Shown here piece after piece: positions 25,117 to 33,482 of a DNA stretch of 45,508 nucleotides; position 1 is the first letter of the stretch; every line of letters begins with the position of its first letter. Where the stretch lies: assembly GCA_041583135.1 (NCBI GenBank), contig JBFHGJ010000045.1, positions 1-45,508 on the forward strand, written 5' to 3'. The position numbers and the translations under genes are program-made. The notes under the pieces were generated by a model that was not told the origin of the DNA, did no database searches, and was given only the letters and a program-made list of their open reading frames with translations. The DNA is from JABSOG01 sp041583135. Its GTDB lineage: Bacteria > Pseudomonadota > Gammaproteobacteria > Enterobacterales > Alteromonadaceae.

Positions 25117-26216
25117 GCAAACATGTAGCAATAATAGGCTGTGGCCAGCTAGCGCGTTTAATCGCGTTGGCAGGCCAAGAGATAGGTGTCAGGTTTACCT
25201 TTGTCGCTATCGACAATGAACCAACCCGCTGTGTTGAAAACCTTGGCAAAGTCGTGCAGTGGCGGCCGACCAATTCAGTGATATCTTTACTCAAGGCCAT
25301 TGGTGATGTTGATGCCATTACCGTCGAGCGTGAAGACTTAGATACTGTATTACTCAAAGCATTGGATAAAACCGGACTGTTAAGACCGGGCGCCGACATT
25401 GTGCTTAACAGCAAAAACCGCCTGCAAGAAAAAGAAAGTCTCAGTGCCCTTGGGGTGCCGGTTACGCCTTATGTTTATGTCGCTACACCTGAGGAACTGC
25501 ACAAAGCGGTCGATAGCTTTGGTTTTCCGCTGGTGTTTAAGTCGTTGGAGCAAGGGTATGACGGCAAAAACCAATGGCGGGTCAGAGATCAGTCAGAGCT
25601 AGATGCTTTGGCGCAACTTTATGAAGGGTTTGGTTGGATAGCCGAGCCTGAGATTCAGTTTAGCGCTGAAGTCTCGCTGATCAGCGTGCGCTCCGTCAGC
25701 GGAGAAATGGTATTTTACTCATTGACCGAAAACGTTCACAACAACGGCATTTTGCACAGCTCGATTGCTCCGGCAGAATTTGTGCCGCTGAACTGGCAAG
25801 TGGCAGCGCAAAAGCAGATCCGCAACTTGCTGGTGGCTTGGCAATATGTTGGGGTTATGGTCACGGAATTTTTTGTGACCGACAATGGTCTTATCGTCAA
25901 TGAAACGGCGCCAAGGGTACACAACAGCGGACACTGGACCGGTCTAGGCGCGCAAACCAGCCAATTTGAAAACCACCTAAGAGCAATTTTGGACATGCCG
26001 TTAGGCTCGCCAAAAGAAACCGGTGTTGCCGGGATGATTAATATTCTGGGTGGCATGAACATCGAAAAGGGCTTAACGGTGCCGGGCTTTGATGTACACA
26101 TGTACAATAAAGAAGATAAACCCGGACGCAAACTTGGTCATGCCAACATAACCGGTGATAGAGAACTGGTGCGTAGCCAAATTGAACTGGCCGGTGCTTT
26201 GCTCAAAAGTGCCTAA
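25113..26216 (+). CDS. purK: N5-carboxyaminoimidazole ribonucleotide synthase
   Basis: A 367-residue ATP-grasp enzyme using ATP and bicarbonate to carboxylate AIR, feeding PurE. Landmarks: AIIGCGQLARLIALAGQEIG, SKNRLQEKESLSALGVP, VFKSLEQGYDGKNQWRV, AEPEIQFSAEVSLISVRS and VNETAPRVHNSGHWTG. It follows and overlaps purE, forming the standard purEK operon. Length is at the usual size. A GGCGACAAA/TTTGTCGCC hairpin lies just after the stop. Confidence 0.96.
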   Translation: MSKHVAIIGCGQLARLIALAGQEIGVRFTFVAIDNEPTRCVENLGKVVQWRPTNSVISLLKAIGDVDAITVEREDLDTVLLKALDKTGLLRPGADIVLNSKNRLQEKESLSALGVPVTPYVYVATPEELHKAVDSFGFPLVFKSLEQGYDGKNQWRVRDQSELDALAQLYEGFGWIAEPEIQFSAEVSLISVRSVSGEMVFYSLTENVHNNGILHSSIAPAEFVPLNWQVAAQKQIRNLLVAWQYVGVMVTEFFVTDNGLIVNETAPRVHNSGHWTGLGAQTSQFENHLRAILDMPLGSPKETGVAGMINILGGMNIEKGLTVPGFDVHMYNKEDKPGRKLGHANITGDRELVRSQIELAGALLKSA

Positions 26217-26227
26217 GAGGCAATTCG

Positions 26228-26262
26228 GGCGACAAAGGGTTGAATTTTTATCTTTTGTCGCC
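26228..26262 (+). terminator. Hairpin after purK
   Basis: GGCGACAAA (26228-26236) pairs with TTTGTCGCC (26254-26262) with a 17-base loop. It is placed right after the purK stop but has no T run, so termination is uncertain. Confidence 0.4.
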
Positions 26263-26295
26263 ATCTAAGTCTTACAGACGCAAACGGAAGTCCTC

Positions 26296-26817
26296 ATGTT
26301 TAAATTCCTCTTTTTATTGTTTATCGTCGTGCCTATCGTCGAAATAGGCATATTATTGCAGGTCAGTGAAGTGATTGGCGGCTGGACAACCCTGTTGGTG
26401 GTGATTGCCACTGCCTTTTTTGGGGCGAGACTGGTCAAATTGCAAGGGCTGCAAACCTACCAAAAGATCCAACAAAAATCGGCGCAAGGGCAGATCCCCG
26501 GGGAAGAACTCTTTAGCGGTATTTGTATTTTAATTAGTGGTGTCTTGTTGTTGACGCCGGGGATTGTTACTGACGTTATTGGCTTTTTGTTGCTTACACC
26601 GGCTGTACGTAAGGTCATGATCAAAGAACTCAAAAAGCGAATTCATCTTTTTGGCCCGGGAGCAGGACAGAGCCAGTTTTTTACCTATACCAGCCATACA
26701 CACTACCAACAGGACTATGAATCCCAAGGTAATACCTTTGAACACCCCAATGACGATCCTGACCGTATAAACCGACCTTCAGGCGTTATTGATGGCGAAT
26801 TTACGAGAAAAGATTAA
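26296..26817 (+). CDS. fxsA: FxsA-family membrane protein
   Basis: A 173-residue inner-membrane protein with two to four spans: FLFLLFIVVPIVEIGILLQV, WTTLLVVIATAFFGARLVKL and the conserved LLLTPGIVTDVIGFLLLTPA. The tail is hydrophilic. FxsA (suppressor of F exclusion of phage T7 in E. coli) has no defined biochemical activity. Its place just before groES is conserved in gammaproteobacteria. Confidence 0.93.
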   Translation: MFKFLFLLFIVVPIVEIGILLQVSEVIGGWTTLLVVIATAFFGARLVKLQGLQTYQKIQQKSAQGQIPGEELFSGICILISGVLLLTPGIVTDVIGFLLLTPAVRKVMIKELKKRIHLFGPGAGQSQFFTYTSHTHYQQDYESQGNTFEHPNDDPDRINRPSGVIDGEFTRKD

Positions 26818-26836
26818 AATTTTTTTTGACCTCCCC

Positions 26837-26864
26837 CTTGTGTTCAACACAAATAACCCCATTT
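26837..26864 (+). promoter_or_regulatory. Sigma-32 heat-shock promoter of groESL
   Basis: CTTGTG (26837-26842), a 14-bp spacer, then CCCCATTT (26857-26864). This matches the heat-shock consensus CTTGAA-N11-16-CCCCATnT, 83 bp before the groES start. Confidence 0.85.
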
Positions 26865-26946
26865 AGTCATTCAAATCAATTCAGGCGCTTTGGCTTTAGC
26901 CGGGGCGCCAAAAACACCATGTTTAAACTATCAGGAGATATTAAAG

Positions 26947-27234
26947 GTGAACATTCGTCCTTTACATGATCGCGTTATCGTTAAACGCTTAGAAGAAGAG
27001 ACCAAATCGGCAGGCGGTATCGTATTGACTGGATCTGCTGCAGAAAAATCAACCAAAGGTGAAGTGGTTGCTGTGGGCAATGGTTACGTACTGGACAATG
27101 GCGAGCGCCGCGAACTGGAAGTTAAAGTCGGTGATACCGTCATTTTCAGCCATGGCGTAGAGAAGACCGAAAAGATCGATGGTCAAGAATACTTGATCAT
27201 GCGTGAAGGTAACATTCTCGGGATCGTTGGCTAA
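26947..27234 (+). CDS. groES: Co-chaperonin GroES
   Basis: A 95-residue lid protein of the GroEL chaperonin. Starts MNIRPLHDRVIVKRLEEE, with the mobile loop KSAGGIVLTGSAAEKST and the ending EYLIMREGNILGIVG. The GTG at 26947 is chosen because AGGAGA precedes it and it gives the exact family N-terminus; the longer frame from 26890 is not family-like. Co-transcribed with groEL from the sigma-32 promoter. Confidence 0.98.
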   Translation: MNIRPLHDRVIVKRLEEETKSAGGIVLTGSAAEKSTKGEVVAVGNGYVLDNGERRELEVKVGDTVIFSHGVEKTEKIDGQEYLIMREGNILGIVG

Positions 27235-27288
27235 TTCTAAATAGCCCAATCATCATCTTCAAACAGTTAATTACAGGATTTTAAAATT

Positions 27289-28935
27289 ATGTCAGCTAAA
27301 GATGTACGTTTTGGTGAAGACGCTCGCACAAAAATGCTTGCAGGCGTTAACATTCTTGCAGATGCCGTAAAAGTGACCTTGGGTCCTAAAGGCCGCAACG
27401 TTGTTTTAGACAAATCTTTCGGTGCACCGACCATCACTAAAGACGGTGTATCGGTTGCCAAAGAAATCGAATTGGCCGATAAATTCGAAAACATGGGCGC
27501 GCAGATGGTTAAAGAAGTTGCTTCTAAAGCCAATGACGAAGCCGGTGACGGTACCACCACTGCAACCGTATTGGCCCAAGCCATCGTTGGTGAAGGTGTG
27601 AAATCGGTAGCCGCCGGTATGAACCCAATGGACTTAAAACGCGGTATCGACAAAGCAGTTATTGCTGCGGTTGAAGAACTTAAAGCCCTTTCAGTACCAT
27701 GTGCCGACAGCAAAGCCATCGCTCAGGTTGGTACTATCTCTGCCAATGCCGACGCTGAAATTGGTGAAATGATCGCCAACGCCATGGACAAAGTGGGTAA
27801 AGAAGGCGTTATCACCGTTGAAGAAGGCCAAGGCTTGACCAACGAGCTTGACGTTGTTGAAGGTATGCAGTTTGACCGTGGCTACTTGTCTCCTTACTTC
27901 ATCAACAACACCGAAAACGGCAATGTTGAGTTGGAAAACCCATACATCTTGTTGGTAGACAAAAAAGTATCGAACATTCGTGAATTGTTGCCAACCTTAG
28001 AAGGCGTAGCCAAAGCCAGCAAACCTTTGCTTATCATCGCTGAAGATTTAGAAGGCGAAGCGTTGGCCACTTTGGTTGTTAACAACATGCGCGGTATCGT
28101 TAAGATTGCAGCCGTTAAAGCCCCAGGTTTTGGTGACCGTCGTAAAGCCATGTTGCAAGACATTGCCGTATTGACCAATGGTACCGTTATCTCTGAAGAA
28201 ATTGGTCTTGAGCTTGAAAAAGCCTCTATTGAAGATTTGGGCCAAGCCAAGCGCGTGGTTATCACTAAAGACAACACTACCATCATTGATGGTGCCGGTG
28301 ATGAAGGCGCGATTGAAGGCCGCGTAGGTCAAATTCGTCAGCAAATCGCCGATGCGACCAGCGACTACGACAAAGAGAAATTGCAAGAGCGTTTGGCCAA
28401 GTTGTCAGGCGGTGTTGCCGTTATCAAAGTCGGCGCTGCGACCGAAGTTGAAATGAAAGAGAAAAAAGCCCGCGTTGAAGATGCGTTGCACGCTACTCGC
28501 GCTGCGGTTGAAGAAGGCGTTGTTGCCGGTGGTGGTGTTGCCTTGGTTCGCGTTGCTGCCAAACTTGAAGGTTTGACTGCTGAAAACGAAGACCAAAACC
28601 ATGGTATTAAACTAGCCCTTAAAGCGATGGAAGCGCCAATGCGTCAAATCGTTAAAAACGCTGGCTGTGAAGATGCCGTTGTGGTTAACCAAGTTAAATC
28701 TGGCGATGCAGCCTACGGCTTTAACGCTGCGAACGAAACCTACGGTGACATGTTGGAAATGGGTATCTTGGACCCAACCAAAGTAACCCGTAGCGCGTTG
28801 CAATTCGCTGCTTCTGTTGCAGGCTTGATGATCACCACCGAAGCGATGGTTGCCGATTCACCTAGCGACGAGAAAGCTGGTGCGCCTGATATGGGCGGCA
28901 TGGGTGGCATGGGCGGTATGGGCGGCATGATGTAA
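27289..28935 (+). CDS. groEL: Chaperonin GroEL
   Basis: A 548-residue ATP-driven folding chaperonin. Starts MSAKDVRFGEDARTKMLAGV; it has TLGPKGRNVVLDKSFGAP, the ATPase motif GDGTTTATVLAQ, and VEEGVVAGGGVALV, and ends with the Gly-Gly-Met repeats typical of the flexible tail. Length is exactly that of enterobacterial GroEL. Codon choice looks strongly biased to preferred codons (GGT, GTT, AAA), as expected for an abundant protein. Confidence 0.99.
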   Translation: MSAKDVRFGEDARTKMLAGVNILADAVKVTLGPKGRNVVLDKSFGAPTITKDGVSVAKEIELADKFENMGAQMVKEVASKANDEAGDGTTTATVLAQAIVGEGVKSVAAGMNPMDLKRGIDKAVIAAVEELKALSVPCADSKAIAQVGTISANADAEIGEMIANAMDKVGKEGVITVEEGQGLTNELDVVEGMQFDRGYLSPYFINNTENGNVELENPYILLVDKKVSNIRELLPTLEGVAKASKPLLIIAEDLEGEALATLVVNNMRGIVKIAAVKAPGFGDRRKAMLQDIAVLTNGTVISEEIGLELEKASIEDLGQAKRVVITKDNTTIIDGAGDEGAIEGRVGQIRQQIADATSDYDKEKLQERLAKLSGGVAVIKVGAATEVEMKEKKARVEDALHATRAAVEEGVVAGGGVALVRVAAKLEGLTAENEDQNHGIKLALKAMEAPMRQIVKNAGCEDAVVVNQVKSGDAAYGFNAANETYGDMLEMGILDPTKVTRSALQFAASVAGLMITTEAMVADSPSDEKAGAPDMGGMGGMGGMGGMM

Positions 28936-28962
28936 TCATCCCCTAACGTCTAAAAGACCTCT

Positions 28963-28988
28963 AAAAACCCGGCGTCAGCCGGGTTTTT
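28963..28988. terminator. Terminator after groEL
   Basis: AAAAACCCGGC-GTCA-GCCGGGTTTTT, an 11-bp stem including A/T tracts, 28 bp after the groEL stop. Confidence 0.92.
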
Positions 28989-28996
28989 GCTTTTTA

Positions 28997-29046
28997 GCTG
29001 TAGCAGCGGGCTTCTTGCCTAGACCAAGCAATATCGGGTCTACAGC
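28997..29046. repeat. REP-like unit with GCTGTAG/CTACAGC ends
   Basis: A 50-bp unit bounded by the inverted heptamers GCTGTAG and CTACAGC, with the 5' GTAG typical of REP elements. The interior is only weakly paired. Low-certainty call. Confidence 0.35.
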
Positions 29047-29091
29047 CGCATGTATAGCTAACCCCACTGCAAAACGCATACTTCACAAAAA

Positions 29092-29190
29092 AACGACTTT
29101 TTAGCCGATTTCTAGCCTCAATACCTTACCAAACACACCACAATTGCGCCGGTTTGGCGATGATATCAACATAATATATTAATAGCGGGT
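29092..29190 (+). repeat. 99-bp direct repeat, copy A
   Basis: Matches 33783-33881 over 99 bp without gaps, including 44 identical bases (29123-29166), and both copies share orientation. The core contains GCGCCGGTTTGGCG. Together the copies bracket four accessory genes and could be attachment sites or copies of an intergenic repeat. Confidence 0.75.
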
Positions 29191-29264
29191 CAATACTTCG
29201 GGGCTTAGAACTACATTCTAGGGCTTTAGGTGTATTATCCTCGCTGCCCATTTCTTAACGTTTA

Positions 29265-30359
29265 TTAGCTGGCGAGTGCATCATCAATTTTGTGGTAGGC
29301 TTCGAATATAATGGGGCAGTCGTAGATTACTGCATTTTGTGGTGCTCGTAGTAGGCGTTTTTGTAAAATTCCCAGTGCCATAAGCGAGTCCAAGGCGTTG
29401 TGAATATTGTTTATATTACCTTCGAACAGCCCTAACAACCCTTTTGTACACACGATAGGTTGAGTCCAAAGGTGAGCGAGCAATTTCTGTTTTGACAAAT
29501 CAATGTTGCTCATACAGATTTTCTGATTAATGGTCGTTTTGGCTATGTTCAATATTGCGGTTGTCTTGTCATGAGCTTTATCCGTCCAAGTTAGTGCTTG
29601 CTGCCAGAAAGGACTGCTAAGGCCCTCTGGTTTGCCGACGTTCATTAGCTTGATCGCTTTCAAATAGTCACCAGGGTTGCATTGGGGTGATAATCTATAG
29701 GTTAGTAGCGGAATTCTATCGCCGTAATGCTTTTCCAATAGTCCGTCTAGAAAGAGCCTAGCCATTCTGCCGTTGCCGTCGAGAAAGGGGTGAATGGCAG
29801 CAATCTGACAGTGACTAATTATGGCCTTCATATGTGGATCACAGGAATGGTCGTTGAGAAAGTTGAATAAATTTTGTAACAACTCTGCTACTACTTCAGG
29901 CGGTGGGCAGACGTAGGCCGCTTTGAAGACGGTTTTCCCTCCAATCCAGTTTTGTTTGGTTCTTAGGTAACCTGCTTCTTTTTGTTCTGGAGCGACTAGG
30001 CGATGTAGCGCTAAAAAAGACTCGGTATTGTGTTTGGTGATTGTTTTGAAGTGTTCTTTAGCTCGGTTGAAGCTTTGTATTTGTTTATTTAACTGGTAGG
30101 CTTCTGGATCGAGAAAGCCTATATGACTGTTAACTAGTGCCAACCGTTTTCTGGATACATTACGGGCTTCTTTTAGACTACGATAACCCGAAACGTATCT
30201 TGTCATAAATGAGGAAAGGCTAAAATTCCCAAATTTGTCATTGGCTCTGGGAGAGGCCTTTAGGCTCATTTTTGTCTGTAATAGATCGCCAGGTAGGTTC
30301 GGCGGTACATTGCATCGAATTGTTTTACCATGATTGCCATATTGGCGAATGACTTCCAT
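29265..30359 (-). CDS. Fic-domain protein (AMP-transferase type)
   Basis: A 364-residue protein with a complete catalytic Fic motif HPFLDGNGRMAR (H190 to R201), so transfer of AMP to a target hydroxyl is the expected chemistry. The N-terminal 90 residues form a helical region; the C-terminal 80 or so look like a winged-helix segment (LLGLFEGNINNIHNALDSLM), as in many self-contained Fic proteins that modify DNA-metabolism enzymes. I cannot find the usual (S/T)xxxE(G/N) inhibitory motif by eye. The ATG at 30359 follows AAAGGAAA. It is the last gene of a four-gene minus-strand cluster, and a 14-bp inverted repeat lies in its leader. Confidence 0.88.
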   Translation of the reverse strand: MEVIRQYGNHGKTIRCNVPPNLPGDLLQTKMSLKASPRANDKFGNFSLSSFMTRYVSGYRSLKEARNVSRKRLALVNSHIGFLDPEAYQLNKQIQSFNRAKEHFKTITKHNTESFLALHRLVAPEQKEAGYLRTKQNWIGGKTVFKAAYVCPPPEVVAELLQNLFNFLNDHSCDPHMKAIISHCQIAAIHPFLDGNGRMARLFLDGLLEKHYGDRIPLLTYRLSPQCNPGDYLKAIKLMNVGKPEGLSSPFWQQALTWTDKAHDKTTAILNIAKTTINQKICMSNIDLSKQKLLAHLWTQPIVCTKGLLGLFEGNINNIHNALDSLMALGILQKRLLRAPQNAVIYDCPIIFEAYHKIDDALAS

Positions 30360-30392
30360 TGAATGTTTCCTTTGTGCTTAAACCTGTAGATA

Positions 30393-30440
30393 CACATCAC
30401 CCTCTATCTCTCTGAAACTACAGTCGTAGGGGGTGATGTG
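30393..30440 (-). promoter_or_regulatory. 14-bp inverted repeat upstream of fic
   Basis: CACATCACCCTCTA (30393-30406) and TAGGGGGTGATGTG (30427-30440) are complementary with one mismatch and a 20-base loop, 34 bp before the fic start. No T tract follows, so an operator or leader hairpin is more likely than a terminator. Confidence 0.5.
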
Positions 30441-30500
30441 ACTTCGGCGGACATTCGAGCTAACATTTGTTGTGGGCTAGCGCTTTTGAACGAAGGCTTC

Positions 30501-30698
30501 CTATTTGTTTGATTCAGCCTTAAATGACTGAAATGCGTCATATAACCTATGGTAGCGATGAAGTAAGTATAAAAAGCCTGCACCTATAACCAAAAGAGAA
30601 TACTCGTTGGCTGATTCAACGTAATTTAACACCGTGAGCACAGCTAAAATGACTACTGTTTCCAGCCTTTCTCTGTTTTTCGATAAAAAGTTGTTCAT
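30501..30698 (-). CDS. Small membrane protein of unknown function
   Basis: A 65-residue protein, not recognised. A basic N-terminus (MNNFLSKNRERLE) is followed by two short hydrophobic stretches (TVVILAVLTVLNYV and YSLLVIGAGFLYLL) and a polar tail. AAGGGAAA precedes the ATG at 30698. It sits between the ankyrin gene and fic on the same strand, 48 bp after the former, so it is probably co-transcribed. A role with Fic as membrane partner or antitoxin is possible but unsupported. Confidence 0.6.
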   Translation of the reverse strand: MNNFLSKNRERLETVVILAVLTVLNYVESANEYSLLVIGAGFLYLLHRYHRLYDAFQSFKAESNK

Positions 30699-30746
30699 TG
30701 TGTTTCCCTTAATTATCCACGTTTCAATATGGTTAACGGTATCAGC

Positions 30747-32777
30747 TCAATTTTGCAGTGCTGGAAATTTACCGATGAGAATCGAATATAATACTATTTT
30801 CTTGTCTTTCATTGCATCTACTACTTGGCGATGACTCGCTTCTACTGTAGCTCCTGCACCGAGTAATAAAGCGATATAGTGCTGTGAGGCCGCACTTTCA
30901 TCGACCTGTGCCAAGGCGTAATCTAAAGCATCAAAGCCAGCTGAATCACTATCGAGATAAACACCGCTGTTCAACAGCAAGGCCAGCATGTCTGGGGCAT
31001 GATGTTTAACACACAACGCGAGAACTGAATCTCCGAGCAACTGATAGTCAGTATTGAGACCGTAGGGAAGCAGTTGCTTTGCCAACAAGGCATTGTTTTT
31101 AGTTATCAGCCAATTAATAGCATTGCTGGGTAATTTTGCACCTTGAACTAACAGTTCTTTAATGATGGGAAAATCGGCGTTGCCGTAAAGCGCGATCTGC
31201 AACAGGGCGTTGAGTGAATCCTCGTTGGGCAATTCAAGTTCATTTAACAGCTCTTCTACTTCCTGCCAACGCCCTTTATGTGCCATTTCAAATATATCCT
31301 GAAGCGATTTTCGCAGCTCTGTTGGAACAGACTCAATTGAAGGGGGGGAATCGACTGTGTGCCTCATTTCATTTAACTTCTGACGTCTATATCTTGTTAC
31401 TATTTCTTTGTTTTCTATGGTTTGTCCTTTGCCAAGAAAATCTTCAATCTGTTTATCATTCGAATAAATAGACTTGGCTTCTTCTATCATTGAGTCGGCT
31501 AGAGATTTTTGGCTGATTTGGGGTTCTACTGTAGATGGCTTTCGCTTGAACTTGCCATGTAGGGCAAACTTTGTCAGACGGCGCCCTAAAGCGTCAAAGC
31601 AATGGTGTGGCGGCTCTAACTGCAAATCAAAATTGACACTGTCTTGTAGAATGTGATGGTGAATTATTTTCGTCAAACTATTCGACTTCTTCTTTTGCGT
31701 CATGCTCAAAGGATCGTTATCGACTGCTATGGATTGTTGATAGTTTTGCCATACGAGTGGGGATAGTGTCCTACTCAACTTATCTATCGACTGAGGCCAG
31801 TATGGTTGCAGGCCTTTATCGGCAAGTTGCTTGAACAGCTGATCAACCTGAGCAGAAGAGGCATTCTCAAATCTTATGGCAAGCTCGTCGATGGCGTTGT
31901 TGTAAAAAAGGTCGGGCTTTGCTGGACTACCCATTGTCGTCCAATAAATGGCTAGGTCTATATTTTTGGCCTCTATAGCAATCAAACTCAAGGTGGTCAT
32001 ATGGCCAAAACTCTTCAGTATCTTCTCGGCTGACAGTCCACTGGCAAGATAGGCTTGGTGTAAGACTTCACGAGGAAATCCAGCTTGTGTAAGAGATGCC
32101 AAGTCAGAATAAGAAACTAAAACGCCTGCATCAACCAGTTTCTCCAGCAGTTCTGGACTGAGTTGTTGAGCTTCAATTAGATACTCGATCAAATAGGCGG
32201 GTCCATTTTGGGTTGCATAATAGGCATCGGTTGAAATCAACTCTCGCTCAATGTCTATAGGAAGCTCCGTTGTATTGCCTTGTGCTAACCTTGATTTCAA
32301 TACTAGTTGTTCTGATCCGGTTGCTAGATGACCTTTGCCAAGTGAATAGGTTGGTAGATGATAATCACTTTGATTTTGCAGCAACATAGTTCGTCCGTTA
32401 AAAAGGCCGATGCCACTGTCAATGAAAACACGGTCCATTACAACTGACTCTATACCTTCCTGTTCCCACTCTAAAATCGCTTTTTTTAAGTATGCCTTAC
32501 GTATTTGCTGCCATTGAACTGTTGTACTTTTTGTTCGAAAGTATTCTCGACAAGCGTTTGGCGATAGCTCTGTCTTAGGTTGCTCCAACGGGCTAGTAGT
32601 GGTGGCTGCTAAGGAAGCTGAATTTTTACCTTTGTGTTGGTAGTTGCTTGTACTATCGGTTGATGCTTGCGAACTGGGTACTTCATCGTCGCTTGAGGTA
32701 TACATCCATAATAGTGAAATGGCAGCCAGCAATACTATAGTGAGTGCTGCTTTACCAATATGGTTAATTTTTCGCAT
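30747..32777 (-). CDS. Membrane-anchored ankyrin-repeat protein
   Basis: A 676-residue protein with one N-terminal membrane span (about residues 9-28, IGKAALTIVLLAAISLLWMY) and a low-complexity Ser/Thr linker, so the bulk probably faces the periplasm. The C-terminal 200 residues hold several ankyrin-like units, for example FPIIKELLVQGAKLPSNAIN, DSVLALCVKHHAPDMLALLL, NSGVYLDSDSAGFDALDYAL and YIALLLGAGATVEA. The middle also has ankyrin-like helices (LLEKLVDAGVLVSYSDLASL). The ATG at 32777 is preferred, preceded by GGGAAAG; longer starts exist at 32789 and 32816. Its partner is unknown; ankyrin proteins near toxins often act in binding or immunity. Confidence 0.72.
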   Translation of the reverse strand: MRKINHIGKAALTIVLLAAISLLWMYTSSDDEVPSSQASTDSTSNYQHKGKNSASLAATTTSPLEQPKTELSPNACREYFRTKSTTVQWQQIRKAYLKKAILEWEQEGIESVVMDRVFIDSGIGLFNGRTMLLQNQSDYHLPTYSLGKGHLATGSEQLVLKSRLAQGNTTELPIDIERELISTDAYYATQNGPAYLIEYLIEAQQLSPELLEKLVDAGVLVSYSDLASLTQAGFPREVLHQAYLASGLSAEKILKSFGHMTTLSLIAIEAKNIDLAIYWTTMGSPAKPDLFYNNAIDELAIRFENASSAQVDQLFKQLADKGLQPYWPQSIDKLSRTLSPLVWQNYQQSIAVDNDPLSMTQKKKSNSLTKIIHHHILQDSVNFDLQLEPPHHCFDALGRRLTKFALHGKFKRKPSTVEPQISQKSLADSMIEEAKSIYSNDKQIEDFLGKGQTIENKEIVTRYRRQKLNEMRHTVDSPPSIESVPTELRKSLQDIFEMAHKGRWQEVEELLNELELPNEDSLNALLQIALYGNADFPIIKELLVQGAKLPSNAINWLITKNNALLAKQLLPYGLNTDYQLLGDSVLALCVKHHAPDMLALLLNSGVYLDSDSAGFDALDYALAQVDESAASQHYIALLLGAGATVEASHRQVVDAMKDKKIVLYSILIGKFPALQN

Positions 32778-32858
32778 TTGCTTTCCCATTACTACTGGTA
32801 CAGCAGAGTGTTGCATCTACTCGACTACAACGCCCTGTTATTCCTATAAGGTTTTTAT

Positions 32859-33482
32859 TCAGGAACAGCTTTCCTGTGCTTCATCCACATCGGCCTGACA
32901 ATTTCCAGCGATATTCCTTTTGTCGTATTTATAGGCTTCAAAGCATGCAGTCAACGCTATCAAGCCAGCCACTTTGTTGTACCATCCCAATACACTAGCC
33001 TCCATATTGCAAACGAATTTCAAATCTTCCAATAATTCGGTTGTATCTGCTACGCAGGGGCCATATAAGCTTGCTGCATCTAGAAGACATTGAGTGTATA
33101 GTCGAGCTTTGCGCTCCTCGTCGCTCATCGTTTGCGTTGTGGTTGTTGAACCACCACCTCCACTTGAATATGAGCTGTCTTGCTCTAAACCAAATGCAGT
33201 GTCTTCAAATGGGTCGCCGTAAAGAGTGAAAGCAGTATCTTCATCCTGTGGGTAACCATGTATTTCAATGCACTCCTCTTGGGATGAAACGTCTGTTTCT
33301 GTTTCGCAAGAAGCATATGCTTTATTTATACCCCAGCCCCAACCGCCCTGTAAGACCGAAGTTACGACATTGAAATCACTATCGTCTTCATAATAATCAT
33401 TTGTATTTTTCTGGGTAATGTTGACATTGCCAACAAAAAGAGCAACGACTAAAGCCGTTTTGGAAACTGTTCCTCTGAACAT
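32859..33482 (-). CDS. Putative exported Cys-rich protein of unknown function
   Basis: A 207-residue protein, not recognised. It has a hydrophobic N-terminus (SKTALVVALFVGNV), a Gly/Trp-rich patch (LQGGWGWGINKAYA), a Gly/Thr low-complexity linker (SSGGGGSTTTTQT) and a C-terminal domain. Eight cysteines occur in total (first at about residue 59), enough for four disulfides, which suits a periplasmic or secreted location. The ATG at 33482 follows AAGGA. First gene of the four-gene minus-strand cluster; its promoter should lie between here and the 99-bp repeat at 33783. Confidence 0.62.
   Translation of the reverse strand: MFRGTVSKTALVVALFVGNVNITQKNTNDYYEDDSDFNVVTSVLQGGWGWGINKAYASCETETDVSSQEECIEIHGYPQDEDTAFTLYGDPFEDTAFGLEQDSSYSSGGGGSTTTTQTMSDEERKARLYTQCLLDAASLYGPCVADTTELLEDLKFVCNMEASVLGWYNKVAGLIALTACFEAYKYDKRNIAGNCQADVDEAQESCS

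Larger units (their letters stand above)
28936..29264. other. Intergenic region after groEL with terminator and repeats
   Basis: About 330 bases without a gene. It holds the groEL terminator (28963-28988), a REP-like unit (28997-29046) and the first copy of a 99-bp repeat (29092-29190). Confidence 0.6.

Noticed and set aside
26890..26946. Extended groES frame from 26890
   Set aside because: The GTG at 26947 with AGGAGA gives the exact GroES N-terminus; the extension lies between promoter and ribosome site.
28997..29190. A second CRISPR or tRNA gene in the repeat-rich gap after groEL
   Set aside because: No regularly spaced repeats and no cloverleaf; the structure is a terminator, a REP-like unit and the 99-bp repeat.
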